DNA from: Oscillatoria sp. HE19RPO
GTDB taxonomy: Bacteria > Cyanobacteriota > Cyanobacteriia > Cyanobacteriales > Laspinemataceae
Direction of reading: 5' to 3'
Length of the DNA stretch: 40,161 nt
NCBI RefSeq assembly: GCF_024220515.1
Contig: NZ_JAMXOT010000065.1
Location: 1-40,161, forward strand
Below are positions 16,802 through 25,167 of this stretch, one piece after another. The notes below the pieces were generated by a model. That model had not been told where the DNA came from. It did not search any database and saw nothing but the letters and a program-made list of their open reading frames with translations. Both the position numbers and the translations under genes were made by a program. Positions within the stretch are counted from its first letter, which is position 1. Each line of letters begins with the position of its first letter.

Positions 16802-17821
16802 TTAAGTAGCGATCGCTCGGTTGCTGGTATTCTCATTACTTGCGCCAATTAAAACTGGATTTTTCCCTAAGTGATAAGCGGATTTGAGATAACCAGGGTC
16901 AAGTTTCATCAGAGGCAAATCATGCTCTTTTAGAACGGTCTGAATCCGATCGCAGGCTTCAGGAAGCTGATAAAAGGGGATTCCAGGAAAAGCGTGATGA
17001 ATAGCATGATAAGGCAATCCTCCCATTAACCATCCGATCAGGGGATGGGTGGCTATATTTCGTCCGGCATAGAGTTGGGTGAGGTGAGGGGTGTTCGATG
17101 TTCCCCACAAGCCATAATGTTCTATATGGTCTCGGGTTTGCATGACAAGTCCGATCGCCCGTTCTAAAATCAGCCATAACAAAAGATAATGCAGCACTTT
17201 TCCCTGTAGATAAGCGCCGGTGAATAACAAACTGTGAATGCTCAGGCTGCCGAGAATATCCCGGGTTAATTGTTGTCGCAGTCGGGGAATTTGTTCTTGG
17301 AATTGGAGTCCTTTGAGGAGGGTTTTGAGGATGAGTCCGATGCCGCCAAAGATGGCAATATCGATCGCCCATTGGTGGCGAATATAGAATTGCACCACCG
17401 GATGAGCTTCTTGATACTCTTGTTCAGTCCATTGCACTCGTTCCGGGTCCCGCAGATTGATGCCATTCCAGGCATGATGCCAGGGATGCAGGGTGGCATA
17501 AACCCCGTAAGGCCAGAATAGGGGCCAACTGATGAGGTAGGGAAGCAGGCGATCGCAGTTTTTCCATCCGGTGAGGGTTTGATGGGTCATATCATGGGTG
17601 CAAATTAGCCAAAATCCACAGAGGAAGCCTCCGAGGGTGGCAGTGGTGGCGAACAGGATGGGGTTGGCGGTGTTCCAGGCTGTCAGGAGGAGGCTGAGAG
17701 TAAGGCATCCGAGGATAGTAAATCTCAGCAGTCCCGGGACTGGATTGATGGATTGTAACTCAGCGGTGACTTGGTGGAGGGATTGGGTTAGAGAAAGGGA
17801 TTGGGGGAGGCGATCGGTCAT
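16802..17821 (-). CDS. Fatty acid desaturase / carotenoid hydroxylase-like membrane di-iron protein (339 aa)
   Basis: Histidine boxes of the membrane di-iron superfamily are present: HDMTH (76-80), HPWHH (112-116), TRDHIEH and a final YHAIHH. Hydrophobic helices lie at about 30-70 and 90-110, with others between the boxes. The third box pattern and the ending AIHHAFPGIPFYQLP are typical of fatty acid desaturases. Substrate and regiospecificity are not resolved. The stop is 70 bp from the end of the ATPase gene, so the two are convergent. Confidence 0.82.
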   Translation of the reverse strand: MTDRLPQSLSLTQSLHQVTAELQSINPVPGLLRFTILGCLTLSLLLTAWNTANPILFATTATLGGFLCGFWLICTHDMTHQTLTGWKNCDRLLPYLISWPLFWPYGVYATLHPWHHAWNGINLRDPERVQWTEQEYQEAHPVVQFYIRHQWAIDIAIFGGIGLILKTLLKGLQFQEQIPRLRQQLTRDILGSLSIHSLLFTGAYLQGKVLHYLLLWLILERAIGLVMQTRDHIEHYGLWGTSNTPHLTQLYAGRNIATHPLIGWLMGGLPYHAIHHAFPGIPFYQLPEACDRIQTVLKEHDLPLMKLDPGYLKSAYHLGKNPVLIGASNENTSNRAIAT

Positions 17822-17877
17822 GATGTCAAGGGAGTGTTTTTTATTGATGATAAATTAATTGAGTTGGGGGATCCGGA

Positions 17878-18002
17878 AACGACTGAAGTCGTTACTACGA
17901 ACGAAGATAAGAGAACGACTGAAGTCGTTACTACGAACTTAAGAGAACGACTGAAGTCGTTACTACGAACTTAAGAGAACGACTGAAGTCGTTACTACGA
18001 AC
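17878..18002. repeat. Array A: four copies of the AACGACTGAAGTCGTT hairpin repeat, one orientation
   Basis: Each unit is AACGACTGAAGTCGTT (6-bp stem AACGAC/GTCGTT, TGAA loop) followed by ACTACGAAC. The spacers are 7-10 bp, giving a period near 32. The array lies between the divergent desaturase and the 711-residue protein gene. Spacers are far too short and similar for CRISPR. Confidence 0.95.
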
Positions 18003-18041
18003 TAAAACGAAAGCGAGTGTTTAAAAGTCTCTCTTGTCTTG

Positions 18042-18066
18042 AGCCTGCGGAGGCAGGCTTTGTTTT
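18042..18066 (+). repeat. Hairpin AGCCTGC/GCAGGCT followed by TTTGTTTTT
   Basis: AGCCTGC (18042-18048) pairs with GCAGGCT (18053-18059) around GGAG and precedes a T-rich run. It resembles a terminator, but it lies in the leader before the plus-strand gene at 18192, so it is more likely a dispersed repeat or an attenuator. A second small hairpin (CACCCT/AGGGTG) follows. Confidence 0.45.
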
Positions 18067-18191
18067 TGTAGCCGCACCCTTCAGGGTGTAGGGCTTTGCC
18101 AACTCAAGGGGGTCGGGTGATTCCAGATGAGCTCTGGGTGGGTTAAACTGACAGACATAATTGGCAAAAACAACTCAGGCAAGGGTTATCT

Positions 18192-20327
18192 GTGTCGGAA
18201 CCGATGGAAGACTGGGAATTTCTGATCCAGAAAGAAGGCGATCGCTCGTGGCTTTCCGTAGAATCTCCGGAAGTGGAAATTTTGGAAGGGCGCTATCGCA
18301 TGGTTGCGCGGTGTAGCCGGAATAATGTGCCGGTGGAGATTCGGGCGATTTATCAATCGTCGGAAGAGTTTCCGCCAAAGCGTCGGATGCAGAAGCGGGG
18401 GACTCGCACCAATGCAGAGGGTTTGATGGTGGTGATCCCGTTTACTCGTCTCAAGCCCGGATTCTGGGATTTTACCTGTTTTCTGGACCAAACGACTCAG
18501 GGTTCGATTCGGGTTGAGGTGTTATCCATTGAGGAGGAAGGGGGTAGCGATTTCTCTGGGGGTCTGAGTTCGGGTTTCGAGGAGGAAACGGAATCCGATC
18601 GCGAGGAAGAATTTGCCGAGGAGGAAGGGACCGATCGCCTCCAAGCTGCCGCTGAAGCAGTTGCGGAAGATGAGGCAACCGGGGTGGCACTGGAACAGAA
18701 CCCAGGCACTACCACACCCGTTGCGGACCCCTCCCTCCCGGGCAAATTGTACGCTTTTCCCGATCGCATCCCCTCAGTGGCGGAAGGGTCCAGCACTAAT
18801 CCCCCTCCGGTCCCCCCCTTGCCACCCCAGGCAGAGCCTCAAAAACTGCCCTCGTTGCAACTGGTGTTGCAGCGGGAAACCTATATGGTGAAATGGGGTA
18901 AAGTTTTAACCCTAGAGGGACGGATTGAGGCGGTTGATGGCAAAGTCGGCGATCGCCTTCCCGGTTTAGAATTGCGGGTGATGCTGAAAAATCCCCAGAC
19001 TGGGGCAAAAATTGTGGAGGTAGGACTTCCCTTGTCTGCGGGAACGCTACCGATGCAATTTAGCTGTCCGGTGGAGATTCCAGAACAAACCCCGAGTCAT
19101 CTGTTGTTAGGAGAGGTGAGTTTGTCTGATGGCAGTGGGACCCGCTTAGGGGTGCGATCGTTTACGATTACTGCGGATTTAGATGACTTACTCGGGGCGA
19201 TTTCCTCAGACTTGAATGAGGACAAGCTGTTAGAGCATTCTCGGGAATCGATTCATCAGCAGAATGTTGAAGAAATCGATGCCTCGTTTGATGAAATTCT
19301 GGAAACGATTAAGAAGAGTCAACCGATTTCCTTTGAACCCTCGGGAAATCAGGTGTTGCCGCCACAGATTGTTAAACCTCAAGGAAAAGCTCCCCAAGGG
19401 CCGAAACCCTTGGATTTGCCAACCTTTAAGCGTCCTCAACCGCCACCGCCAGTAGAGGAAGTGAAATCGCCAGATCCCGAGACTGCAAAACCGGCAGAAT
19501 CGGAAACCCAGCCTACGAGTGCCCCGGTTCCCCAGGAATTGCCGACTACACCGGCAGAAACTGAGGCGACTCCCCCCTCCCCGGAGGTGAAAGCAGAACC
19601 GGATCTGGGTGATAAAAAGGCTTCTCCGGTGGATCGAGCGTTTCAATCCTTACATTTACAGGATCGGTTCTTTTCTCGGTTGAATGCCTTGGCGGGCGAT
19701 CGCGAGTTGTCCGATTGGCTGAAAATTAGTTTTACTCCGGTTTCCCAGGAGTTGGAAGAGTCGGAATTGGCACAAAATCCATTTGAGATGGATGAGGCGA
19801 TCGCATATCAGACAGGAGAGGAAAATCATCCAGAAGTCCCTGGAGAGTTGCCTCCAGAACCGGAGGAAATTGACTGGGAAGCCCGGGAAATTGTGGTTGA
19901 TGATGAGTTACTCGCAGAAGCATCGGTTACTGCTGCTAGTGCTAAAGAAGGGGCGGCCCTCTTGCTGTTACCGGCAGATCAGCCGGTTCCCAACCCGCGC
20001 TTGAGTTTACCCAAGGGAGAATTAAGCGCAGGGCGATCGGTCAAAGTCACGGTGCAACTGCCCCAGATGCTACCCCGAATTTATGTGAAATTATGGGTAC
20101 TCGATCGCCAGAGTCGGACGGTTCTGGATGGACCCCACTGGTTAACCCAGTTTTGGCCGACGGGATTTGGGGATGTGGAAGGCAGTCGAGAATTGATGGT
20201 GCCTTATGGCAGTTTGCAGGTGCAATTTGAGGCGATCGCTGTAGAAATGCAAACCCAACGCGAGAGTCACAAAGTGTCCATTGAACGGCAAATTTCCCCC
20301 CCAGGTCCCCCGAGTTTACCGCTATAA
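18192..20327 (+). CDS. Large acidic, proline-rich protein of unknown function (711 aa)
   Basis: The GTG start at 18192 is preceded by AAGGG at good spacing; an in-frame ATG follows four codons later. Residues 1-110 form a beta-rich domain (WEFLIQKEGDRSWL through TTQGSIRVEVLSI). Residues 115-220 are an acidic disordered linker. A second beta-sandwich-like domain (about 225-335) contains LQLVLQRETYMVKWGKVLTL. A proline-rich linker with PQPPPPVEE and repeated PxE follows. The C-terminal domain (about 590-700) again looks Ig-like (AGRSVKVTVQLPQMLPRIYV). There is no signal peptide or membrane segment, so it is probably cytoplasmic, with three beta-domains joined by flexible linkers. I recognise no family. 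Its end faces the psbEFLJ operon across repeat array B. Confidence 0.85.
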   Translation: MSEPMEDWEFLIQKEGDRSWLSVESPEVEILEGRYRMVARCSRNNVPVEIRAIYQSSEEFPPKRRMQKRGTRTNAEGLMVVIPFTRLKPGFWDFTCFLDQTTQGSIRVEVLSIEEEGGSDFSGGLSSGFEEETESDREEEFAEEEGTDRLQAAAEAVAEDEATGVALEQNPGTTTPVADPSLPGKLYAFPDRIPSVAEGSSTNPPPVPPLPPQAEPQKLPSLQLVLQRETYMVKWGKVLTLEGRIEAVDGKVGDRLPGLELRVMLKNPQTGAKIVEVGLPLSAGTLPMQFSCPVEIPEQTPSHLLLGEVSLSDGSGTRLGVRSFTITADLDDLLGAISSDLNEDKLLEHSRESIHQQNVEEIDASFDEILETIKKSQPISFEPSGNQVLPPQIVKPQGKAPQGPKPLDLPTFKRPQPPPPVEEVKSPDPETAKPAESETQPTSAPVPQELPTTPAETEATPPSPEVKAEPDLGDKKASPVDRAFQSLHLQDRFFSRLNALAGDRELSDWLKISFTPVSQELEESELAQNPFEMDEAIAYQTGEENHPEVPGELPPEPEEIDWEAREIVVDDELLAEASVTAASAKEGAALLLLPADQPVPNPRLSLPKGELSAGRSVKVTVQLPQMLPRIYVKLWVLDRQSRTVLDGPHWLTQFWPTGFGDVEGSRELMVPYGSLQVQFEAIAVEMQTQRESHKVSIERQISPPGPPSLPL

Positions 20328-20399
20328 AAGGTTAAGGGGGAAAAGATTTAGATTCAGGATTCTGGGTTGACTAACCCACAACTTCAGTAGTTCTCCATG

Positions 20400-20765
20400 T
20401 TCGTAGTAACGACTTCAGTCGTTTCCGGGTTCGTAGTAACGACTTCAGTCGTTTCCATGTTCGTAGTAACGACTTCAGTCGTTTCCATGTTCGTAGTAAC
20501 GACTTCAGTCGTTTCCGGGTTCGTAGTAACGACTTCAGTCGTTTCCGGGTTCGTAGTAAGAATCCTGATGGGGGTGTGGGTTGTTGCGATCGCCGCCAAA
20601 TCTCTGCAAATACTACGAACATTAGAGAAGATAACGACTGAAGTCGTTACTACGAACTTTGATAAGATAACGACTGAAGTCGTTACTACGAACTTTGATA
20701 AGAGAACGACTGAAGTCGTTACTACGAACATGGAGGGGATAACGACTGAAGTCGTTACTACGAAC
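20400..20765. repeat. Array B: mirror-symmetric hairpin-repeat array (5 forward plus 4 reverse copies)
   Basis: Five full TTCGTAGT-AACGACTTCAGTCGTT units (period 30) and a sixth broken one occupy 20400-20550. A unique core follows, and then a broken unit and four full units in the opposite orientation (period about 36), ending at 20765. The array sits between the convergent 3' ends of the 711-residue protein gene and psbJ. Confidence 0.95.
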
Positions 20766-20810
20766 ATGGAGAAGATATTGGAAGGTGTGGGTTTTTTACG
20801 ACTAACTGCA

Positions 20811-20845
20811 ATAAAAATACCGCCTGCTGTAAAGTGGGCGGCATT
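20811..20845 (-). terminator. Terminator of the psbEFLJ operon
   Basis: On the minus strand AATGCCGCC pairs with GGCGGTATT (one G-U pair) around a 12-base loop, then TTTTTAT. It lies about 60 bp past the psbJ stop codon. The plus strand also has T residues after the stem, so it may work both ways. Confidence 0.75.
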
Positions 20846-20903
20846 TTTATTCCGGATGGTTAGATTTTAGAGGTTAACCTCTTGATATAGATAGAACCGA
20901 ACT

Positions 20904-21023
20904 CTACATCGAGGAACCTACACCAACGTAGGCTCCATAGAAGAACAGACCCACAACCGTGAGGACACCCATCCCGGCGATCGTACCGATAATCCACAAA
21001 GGAATTCTTGTTTCTCCAGACAT
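20904..21023 (-). CDS. psbJ: Photosystem II reaction centre protein J (39 aa)
   Basis: The peptide [19 protein letters not shown] continues into a single membrane helix and ends with [10 protein letters not shown], as in cyanobacterial PsbJ. PsbJ is a one-helix thylakoid subunit near cytochrome b559 that influences plastoquinone exchange and PSII assembly. It is the last gene of the psbE-F-L-J operon and is followed by the terminator at 20811. A ribosome site GGAGGC lies 7 bp before the ATG. Confidence 0.97.
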   Translation of the reverse strand: MSGETRIPLWIIGTIAGMGVLTVVGLFFYGAYVGVGSSM

Positions 21024-21092
21024 TACACTTGCCTCCCCATTAAAAAATTACGGATTTGGTTAAATCAACTCAAACTAGACAAACTTTACCAG

Positions 21093-21215
21093 TTAGTTGA
21101 AGAAATAACTGGAAAACAGAATTCCGAGAACAAAAACCAGAAGTAAGCCCAAGTAGAGGGAAGTCCGGTTAAGTTCAACAGGTTGCTTGTTGGGATTAGA
21201 ACTGCGAGTTGGCAT
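21093..21215 (-). CDS. psbL: Photosystem II reaction centre protein L (40 aa)
   Basis: [20 protein letters not shown] followed by one transmembrane helix and the end FSSYFFN is the PsbL signature. PsbL is required for PSII dimer stability and QA function. The gene lies 15 bp after psbF and 69 bp before psbJ on the minus strand, with CAGGAG just before the ATG. Confidence 0.97.
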   Translation of the reverse strand: MPTRSSNPNKQPVELNRTSLYLGLLLVFVLGILFSSYFFN

Positions 21216-21230
21216 TGAATTCTCCTGAAC

Positions 21231-21365
21231 TTATCGTTGAATGAACTGCATCGCCGCGATCGCACCCAAGAAGAATACCGTAGGAACAGCTAGGGTATGA
21301 ACAGCTATCCAGCGAACGGTAAAAATGGGATAAGAAATTGGCTCGTTTGAACGATTTGTCGTCAC
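21231..21365 (-). CDS. psbF: Cytochrome b559 subunit beta (44 aa)
   Basis: Read from a GTG at 21363-21365, the peptide is [20 protein letters not shown] and then [20 protein letters not shown]. This is PsbF with the haem-ligand histidine in [13 protein letters not shown] is the only start giving the conserved N-terminus, and AGGAGG lies 7 bp upstream. The subunit pairs with PsbE to bind haem in PSII. Its start lies 24 bp after the psbE stop. Confidence 0.96.
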   Translation of the reverse strand: MTTNRSNEPISYPIFTVRWIAVHTLAVPTVFFLGAIAAMQFIQR

Positions 21366-21389
21366 GATGGACTACCTCCTTACATTGAT

Positions 21390-21641
21390 TTACTTAATCA
21401 TCAAGTCGTTAATCTGGTCTTTCGCACTAAAGCGGTCCTGAACGATCGGCACTTCCAAGCGTTCTTGGCTGAAATATTCGTTCGGACGAGGGGTGCCAAA
21501 CGCATCGTAGGCTAACCCAGTGCTCACAAACAGCCAACCGGCGATAAATAAGGCCGGAATGGTGATGCTGTGAATCACCCAATAGCGAATGCTGGTAACA
21601 ATATCAGCAAACGGACGTTCTCCGGTCGAGCCTGTAGACAT
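21390..21641 (-). CDS. psbE: Cytochrome b559 subunit alpha (83 aa)
   Basis: [20 protein letters not shown] precedes the haem-binding segment [18 protein letters not shown], and the lumenal tail ends [15 protein letters not shown]. These are the features of PsbE at normal length. It forms cytochrome b559 with PsbF, needed for PSII assembly and photoprotection. It is the first gene of the operon, with AGAGGAGGA upstream and a plausible sigma70-type promoter at 21680-21708. Confidence 0.98.
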   Translation of the reverse strand: MSTGSTGERPFADIVTSIRYWVIHSITIPALFIAGWLFVSTGLAYDAFGTPRPNEYFSQERLEVPIVQDRFSAKDQINDLMIK

Positions 21642-21679
21642 TCAGATTCCTCCTCTAACAACGCGCAAAATCTTAATCT

Positions 21680-21708
21680 ATGATACAAAACTTCAGAAAC
21701 CATCACAA
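21680..21708 (-). promoter_or_regulatory. Predicted promoter of psbEFLJ
   Basis: On the minus strand TTGTGA (21703-21708) and TATCAT (21680-21685) are separated by exactly 17 bases, about 40 bp upstream of the psbE start. Both boxes are close to the sigma70 consensus. The 136-bp gap to ycf48 leaves room for a separate transcript, though read-through from rubA-ycf48 is also possible. Confidence 0.5.
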
Positions 21709-21777
21709 GCAAGTTCAGGGAATAAAATCCAAAAACTCCTGCGATCGCCCGATCGCCCCCCGGTTAAGGGCCTAAAC

Positions 21778-22791
21778 TTAGGCCGCTTCGGAGGTCCCGT
21801 GATATTTCAGGAGAATCCCTCGTTGACCGATCGCAAAACCCGTCTCTTCATTCAGGAACAGGACCTTGTAAAAATTAGAAGGCACATCTTCTACCTCACG
21901 GTCTTTTTCCCAGGTGACCCCACCATCGATACTCCGGAGTAAGTTGCCACTACCGCCCCCAATCCACAGTTCATCGGGAGTTCGATAAGCTAAATCCAGC
22001 AGTCCCCAGCTTGTGGAAAACTCCGGATAGATCGCTTCATCCCAATTTTCCGGGTCCTCTGGGGTGCTAAATTGCAACTGACCCCCACGGGCCAACATCC
22101 ACAGACGACCATCAGCGGAAAATCCCATATTTTGGATGCGTCGCGAACTGTTGCGATTATGAGGGGCCCAGGCACTTTGACCCGGTTCCCACATCGAGAA
22201 GAAGTTTCCTTTGGCAGAGACAGCGATATATTTCCCATCCGGCGAGCGATCGAGATTTCTAATCACCCCAACCGCCTCTTCTACCATTGCCTTCCAGGTT
22301 TTCCCACCATCTTGGGTGCGATAAATCGCCCCGACATTGGTAGTCATCTCCGCCGAATCATCACCCAGAGCAACAATAGTTAAAGGACTACCCGGGAGCT
22401 TATCGCTGAGTGCAATTTGTTCCCAAGATTGTCCCGTATCTGTAGTATGCAGCAAAATTGAAGGTTCACCGACGATCCATCCCTCTGAACCCGCAAAACT
22501 GACCGAATTCAGGCGAGCACGTTCGTCATCTAAGCCTAACTGCTTGAGTTCCCAGGTTTTCCCCCCATCGGCAGTTTCCAGCAGCGTCGCTTCAGAGCCC
22601 ACTAACCATCCATGCTGGAGGTCATCGGTAAAGCTAATGTCATTCAGGTTAGCTTCTGTGGGTAACGGGACAACATTCCAAGGGTTGTAGCTCAAAGAGG
22701 GGACCTTGCTGCAACTGACACAGAGTAGGACAACCGCAAGCAATGCAACAATTCGTTTCAAACTTTTTAAGATGGAGTCCATCACCTTCAA
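21778..22791 (-). CDS. ycf48: Photosystem II assembly factor Ycf48 / HCF136 (337 aa)
   Basis: The N-terminus has a signal peptide ending in a lipobox-like LLCVSC, predicting a lumen-side lipoprotein. The body is a seven-bladed beta-propeller with repeated blade endings such as TADGGKTWE, TTDTGQSWE, TQDGGKTW and SIDGGVTWE. Ycf48 binds newly made D1 and promotes early PSII reaction-centre assembly. The order rubA-ycf48-psbEFLJ is conserved in cyanobacteria and supports the call. Confidence 0.96.
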   Translation of the reverse strand: MKVMDSILKSLKRIVALLAVVLLCVSCSKVPSLSYNPWNVVPLPTEANLNDISFTDDLQHGWLVGSEATLLETADGGKTWELKQLGLDDERARLNSVSFAGSEGWIVGEPSILLHTTDTGQSWEQIALSDKLPGSPLTIVALGDDSAEMTTNVGAIYRTQDGGKTWKAMVEEAVGVIRNLDRSPDGKYIAVSAKGNFFSMWEPGQSAWAPHNRNSSRRIQNMGFSADGRLWMLARGGQLQFSTPEDPENWDEAIYPEFSTSWGLLDLAYRTPDELWIGGGSGNLLRSIDGGVTWEKDREVEDVPSNFYKVLFLNEETGFAIGQRGILLKYHGTSEAA

Positions 22792-22906
22792 AATTTATCT
22801 ATTTCTCAATCATGAACGGGGGTAACACCCAAACCAATCGGGCCGTCACCCCGGCAGTTAGCGGCTATTTCGAGCTTAGGGTGAGGGGTTCTAGCAACTC
22901 AGTTTT

Positions 22907-23242
22907 TTAGCGTAAACCATACAAACTCAGAAAAAAGATGAATCCGAGTGCCAAGGCACTAAAAATCAAGATATTTTTCTGCGCCCCAGTCAGGGTATTG
23001 GCCCCAAACCCAAAGCCGTAATTTTCCTTAAACCCCGAGGCGGTCCCTTTCGGTCCAATGTTGCTAAATTGTGTGGGTTTGGCCCCACAAACCGGGCAGC
23101 GCCAAGTTAGGGGAACCTCCGTAAATGCTGTTTCAGGAGCAATTTTACGGCCATCTCCCTTCTCGGGTTCATAAACGTAGCCGCATGAGCGGCATTCATA
23201 CTGATCTAGTTCTTCAGGTTGAAGGGCTTCTTCAGTGTTCAT
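22907..23242 (-). CDS. rubA: Membrane-anchored rubredoxin (111 aa)
   Basis: The two iron-binding loops ECRSCGY and RCPVCGA are followed by a flexible linker and a C-terminal membrane helix (ILIFSALALGFIFFLSLYGL). This is the RubA form needed for photosystem assembly. I start at the ATG 23240-23242 (MNTEEALQPEELDQYECRS), which gives the usual length near 115. An in-frame upstream ATG at 23362 would add 40 residues unlike the family. Confidence 0.93.
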   Translation of the reverse strand: MNTEEALQPEELDQYECRSCGYVYEPEKGDGRKIAPETAFTEVPLTWRCPVCGAKPTQFSNIGPKGTASGFKENYGFGFGANTLTGAQKNILIFSALALGFIFFLSLYGLR

Positions 23243-23375
23243 CGAACTCAAAGGATGGGAAGGTCCAAACATTAAAACGATGTTAAAGATTATGACATAG
23301 TAGTGAACCGCTTTCCATTCATAACGGTTACAGCTTAAATCTTCCTTCGCGATCGGTCCCACCCAATTCTCCCCA

Positions 23376-23995
23376 GTTCGTAGTAACGACTTCAGGCGTT
23401 CTCCGGTGTTCGTAGTAACGACTTCAGTCGTTCTCCGGTGTTCGTAGTAACGACTTCAGTCGTTATCTTCAGTTCGTAGTAACGACTTCAGTCGTTGTCC
23501 CCAGTTCGTAGTAACAACTTCAGTCGTTCTCTTAGGTTCGTAGTAACGACTTCAGTCGTTCTCTTCAGTTCGTAGTAACGACTTCAGTCGTTCTCTTAGG
23601 TTCGTAGTAACGACTTCAGTCGTTTCCGGATGGATAATCACAGCGCCACTGCCCCGGTTGCTACAACCGGCAAGGGTTTAAACTCTCCTGAAAGGGTTGC
23701 TGGCGATCGCCATGTACACCGGATAACGACTGAAGTCGTTACTACAAACACCGGATAACGACTGAAGTCGTTACTACAAACACCGGATAACGACTGAAGT
23801 CGTTACTACGAACTGAAGATAACGACTGAAGTCGTTACTACAAACGCCGGATAACGACTGAAGTCGTTACTACAAACACCGGATAACGACTGAAGTCGTT
23901 ACTACAAACGCCGGATAACGACTGAAGGCGTTACTACGAACTTGGATAACGACTTCAGTCGTTGCTACGAACTTGGATAACGCCTGAAGACGAAC
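23376..23995. repeat. Array C: mirror-symmetric hairpin-repeat array (8 forward, 8-9 reverse copies)
   Basis: Eight GTTCGTAGTAACGACTTCAG units with a 32-bp period run from 23376 to about 23629. A unique core of about 90 bp containing one HIP1 site follows. Then eight units in reverse orientation and a decayed ninth run to 23995. Variants (GGCGTT, AACAACT, ACTACAAAC) show that the copies have drifted. The array lies between divergent rubA and ndhC. Confidence 0.95.
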
Positions 23996-24076
23996 AGTTC
24001 TCTTAGCGGCTGCCTCCACAATTATGTAAAAATGTAAACCAGTCGTACAAGTCCTATCTGGCTAGAGTTACTTATT

Positions 24077-24439
24077 GTGTTTGTCCTCTCCGGCTACGAA
24101 TATCTCCTGGGTTTCCTGTTGGTTTGCAGCCTAGTCCCGATCCTGGCCCTCAGTACATCGAGATTAGTTAGACCCAAAGCAACCTCTCCTGAACGGCGAA
24201 CCACTTATGAATCCGGCGTCGAACCCATTGGCGGGGCATGGATCCAATTTAATATCCGCTACTATATGTTTGCCCTGGTCTTTGTGGTCTTTGATGTTGA
24301 GACCGTGTTTCTCTATCCCTGGGCTGTCGCATTCCACCGACTCGGAGTGTTGGCCTTTATTGAAGCCCTCATTTTTATCACAATCCTTGTGATTGCTCTC
24401 GTGTATGCATGGCGTAAAGGAGCCTTAGAATGGTCATGA
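24077..24439 (+). CDS. ndhC: NAD(P)H-quinone oxidoreductase subunit 3 (120 aa)
   Basis: Read from the GTG at 24077, [20 protein letters not shown] and the conserved [20 protein letters not shown] with [12 protein letters not shown] identify NdhC. It has three membrane helices, the usual number. It is a core membrane subunit of the thylakoid NDH-1 complex for cyclic electron flow and respiration. It is the first gene of ndhCKJ and overlaps ndhK by 10 bp. Confidence 0.97.
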   Translation: MFVLSGYEYLLGFLLVCSLVPILALSTSRLVRPKATSPERRTTYESGVEPIGGAWIQFNIRYYMFALVFVVFDVETVFLYPWAVAFHRLGVLAFIEALIFITILVIALVYAWRKGALEWS

Positions 24440-25167
24440 AATCTAATTCAACTCCCCCAAATCTGAGTGAAGGACGGCTCATTAACCCGATCGCCAGACC
24501 GGAAGTCACTCAGGAACTCTCAGAAAATGTCATCCTCACCACGGTGGATGACCTCCACAACTGGGCTAGACTCTCTAGTCTTTGGCCCCTGATGTACGGC
24601 ACCGCCTGCTGTTTCATCGAATTTGCGGCCTTAATCGGGTCCCGGTTTGACTTTGATCGCTTCGGGTTGGTCCCCCGTTCCAGTCCTCGCCAAGCGGATT
24701 TAATCATTACCGCAGGCACGATTACCATGAAATACGCACCGATTTTGGTCCGTTTGTATGAGCAAATGCCGGAACCAAAATATGTGATCGCAATGGGCGC
24801 TTGCACCATTACTGGCGGTATGTTTTCCGCAGATTCACCCACCGCAGTGCGTGGTGTGGATAAACTGATTCCCGTGGATGTCTATATGCCTGGGTGTCCT
24901 CCTCGTCCTGAAGCAGTGATTGATGCAATCATTAAACTTCGCAAGAAAATCTCTAATGATGCGATGCAGGAACGGGGTCAGATTAAGCAATCCCACCGCT
25001 TCTACACTCGCGCGCACAATATGAAGGCGGTTGACCCGATTCTGACGGGGACTTATTTGCAGTCTGCCACGCGCCAAAACCCACCGAAGGAGTTAACCGA
25101 GGCGATCGGAATGCCCGTACCCCCGGCCCTCAAAGCGAGTCAGAAGAAGGAGGAAAAACGTGCCTGA
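24430..25167 (+). CDS. ndhK: NAD(P)H-quinone oxidoreductase subunit K (245 aa)
   Basis: The NuoB/NdhK fold with the N2 [4Fe-4S] ligands is visible in [21 protein letters not shown] and [15 protein letters not shown] lies 7 bp upstream of ATG 24430, which favours this start over the ATG at 24436. It is a peripheral-arm subunit of NDH-1. It overlaps ndhC and, at its end, ndhJ (8 bp), so the three genes are translationally coupled. Confidence 0.97.
   Translation: MVMKSNSTPPNLSEGRLINPIARPEVTQELSENVILTTVDDLHNWARLSSLWPLMYGTACCFIEFAALIGSRFDFDRFGLVPRSSPRQADLIITAGTITMKYAPILVRLYEQMPEPKYVIAMGACTITGGMFSADSPTAVRGVDKLIPVDVYMPGCPPRPEAVIDAIIKLRKKISNDAMQERGQIKQSHRFYTRAHNMKAVDPILTGTYLQSATRQNPPKELTEAIGMPVPPALKASQKKEEKRA

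Noticed and set aside
18042-18066. Terminator for the desaturase gene
   Set aside because: The desaturase is transcribed away from this hairpin, so it cannot terminate that gene; it is listed as a repeat.
20397-20870. Long open frames with repeated FVVTTSVVS or TTEVVTTN peptides
   Set aside because: They are translations of the hairpin repeat array; the period is a multiple of three and both strands stay open.
23243-23362. 40-residue N-terminal extension of rubredoxin
   Set aside because: It does not resemble RubA and would give an abnormal length; the ATG at 23242 fits the family.
23376-23995. Possible CRISPR array (regular direct repeats)
   Set aside because: Spacers are only 7-10 bp and nearly identical, the repeats occur in both orientations within one array, and no cas genes are nearby.
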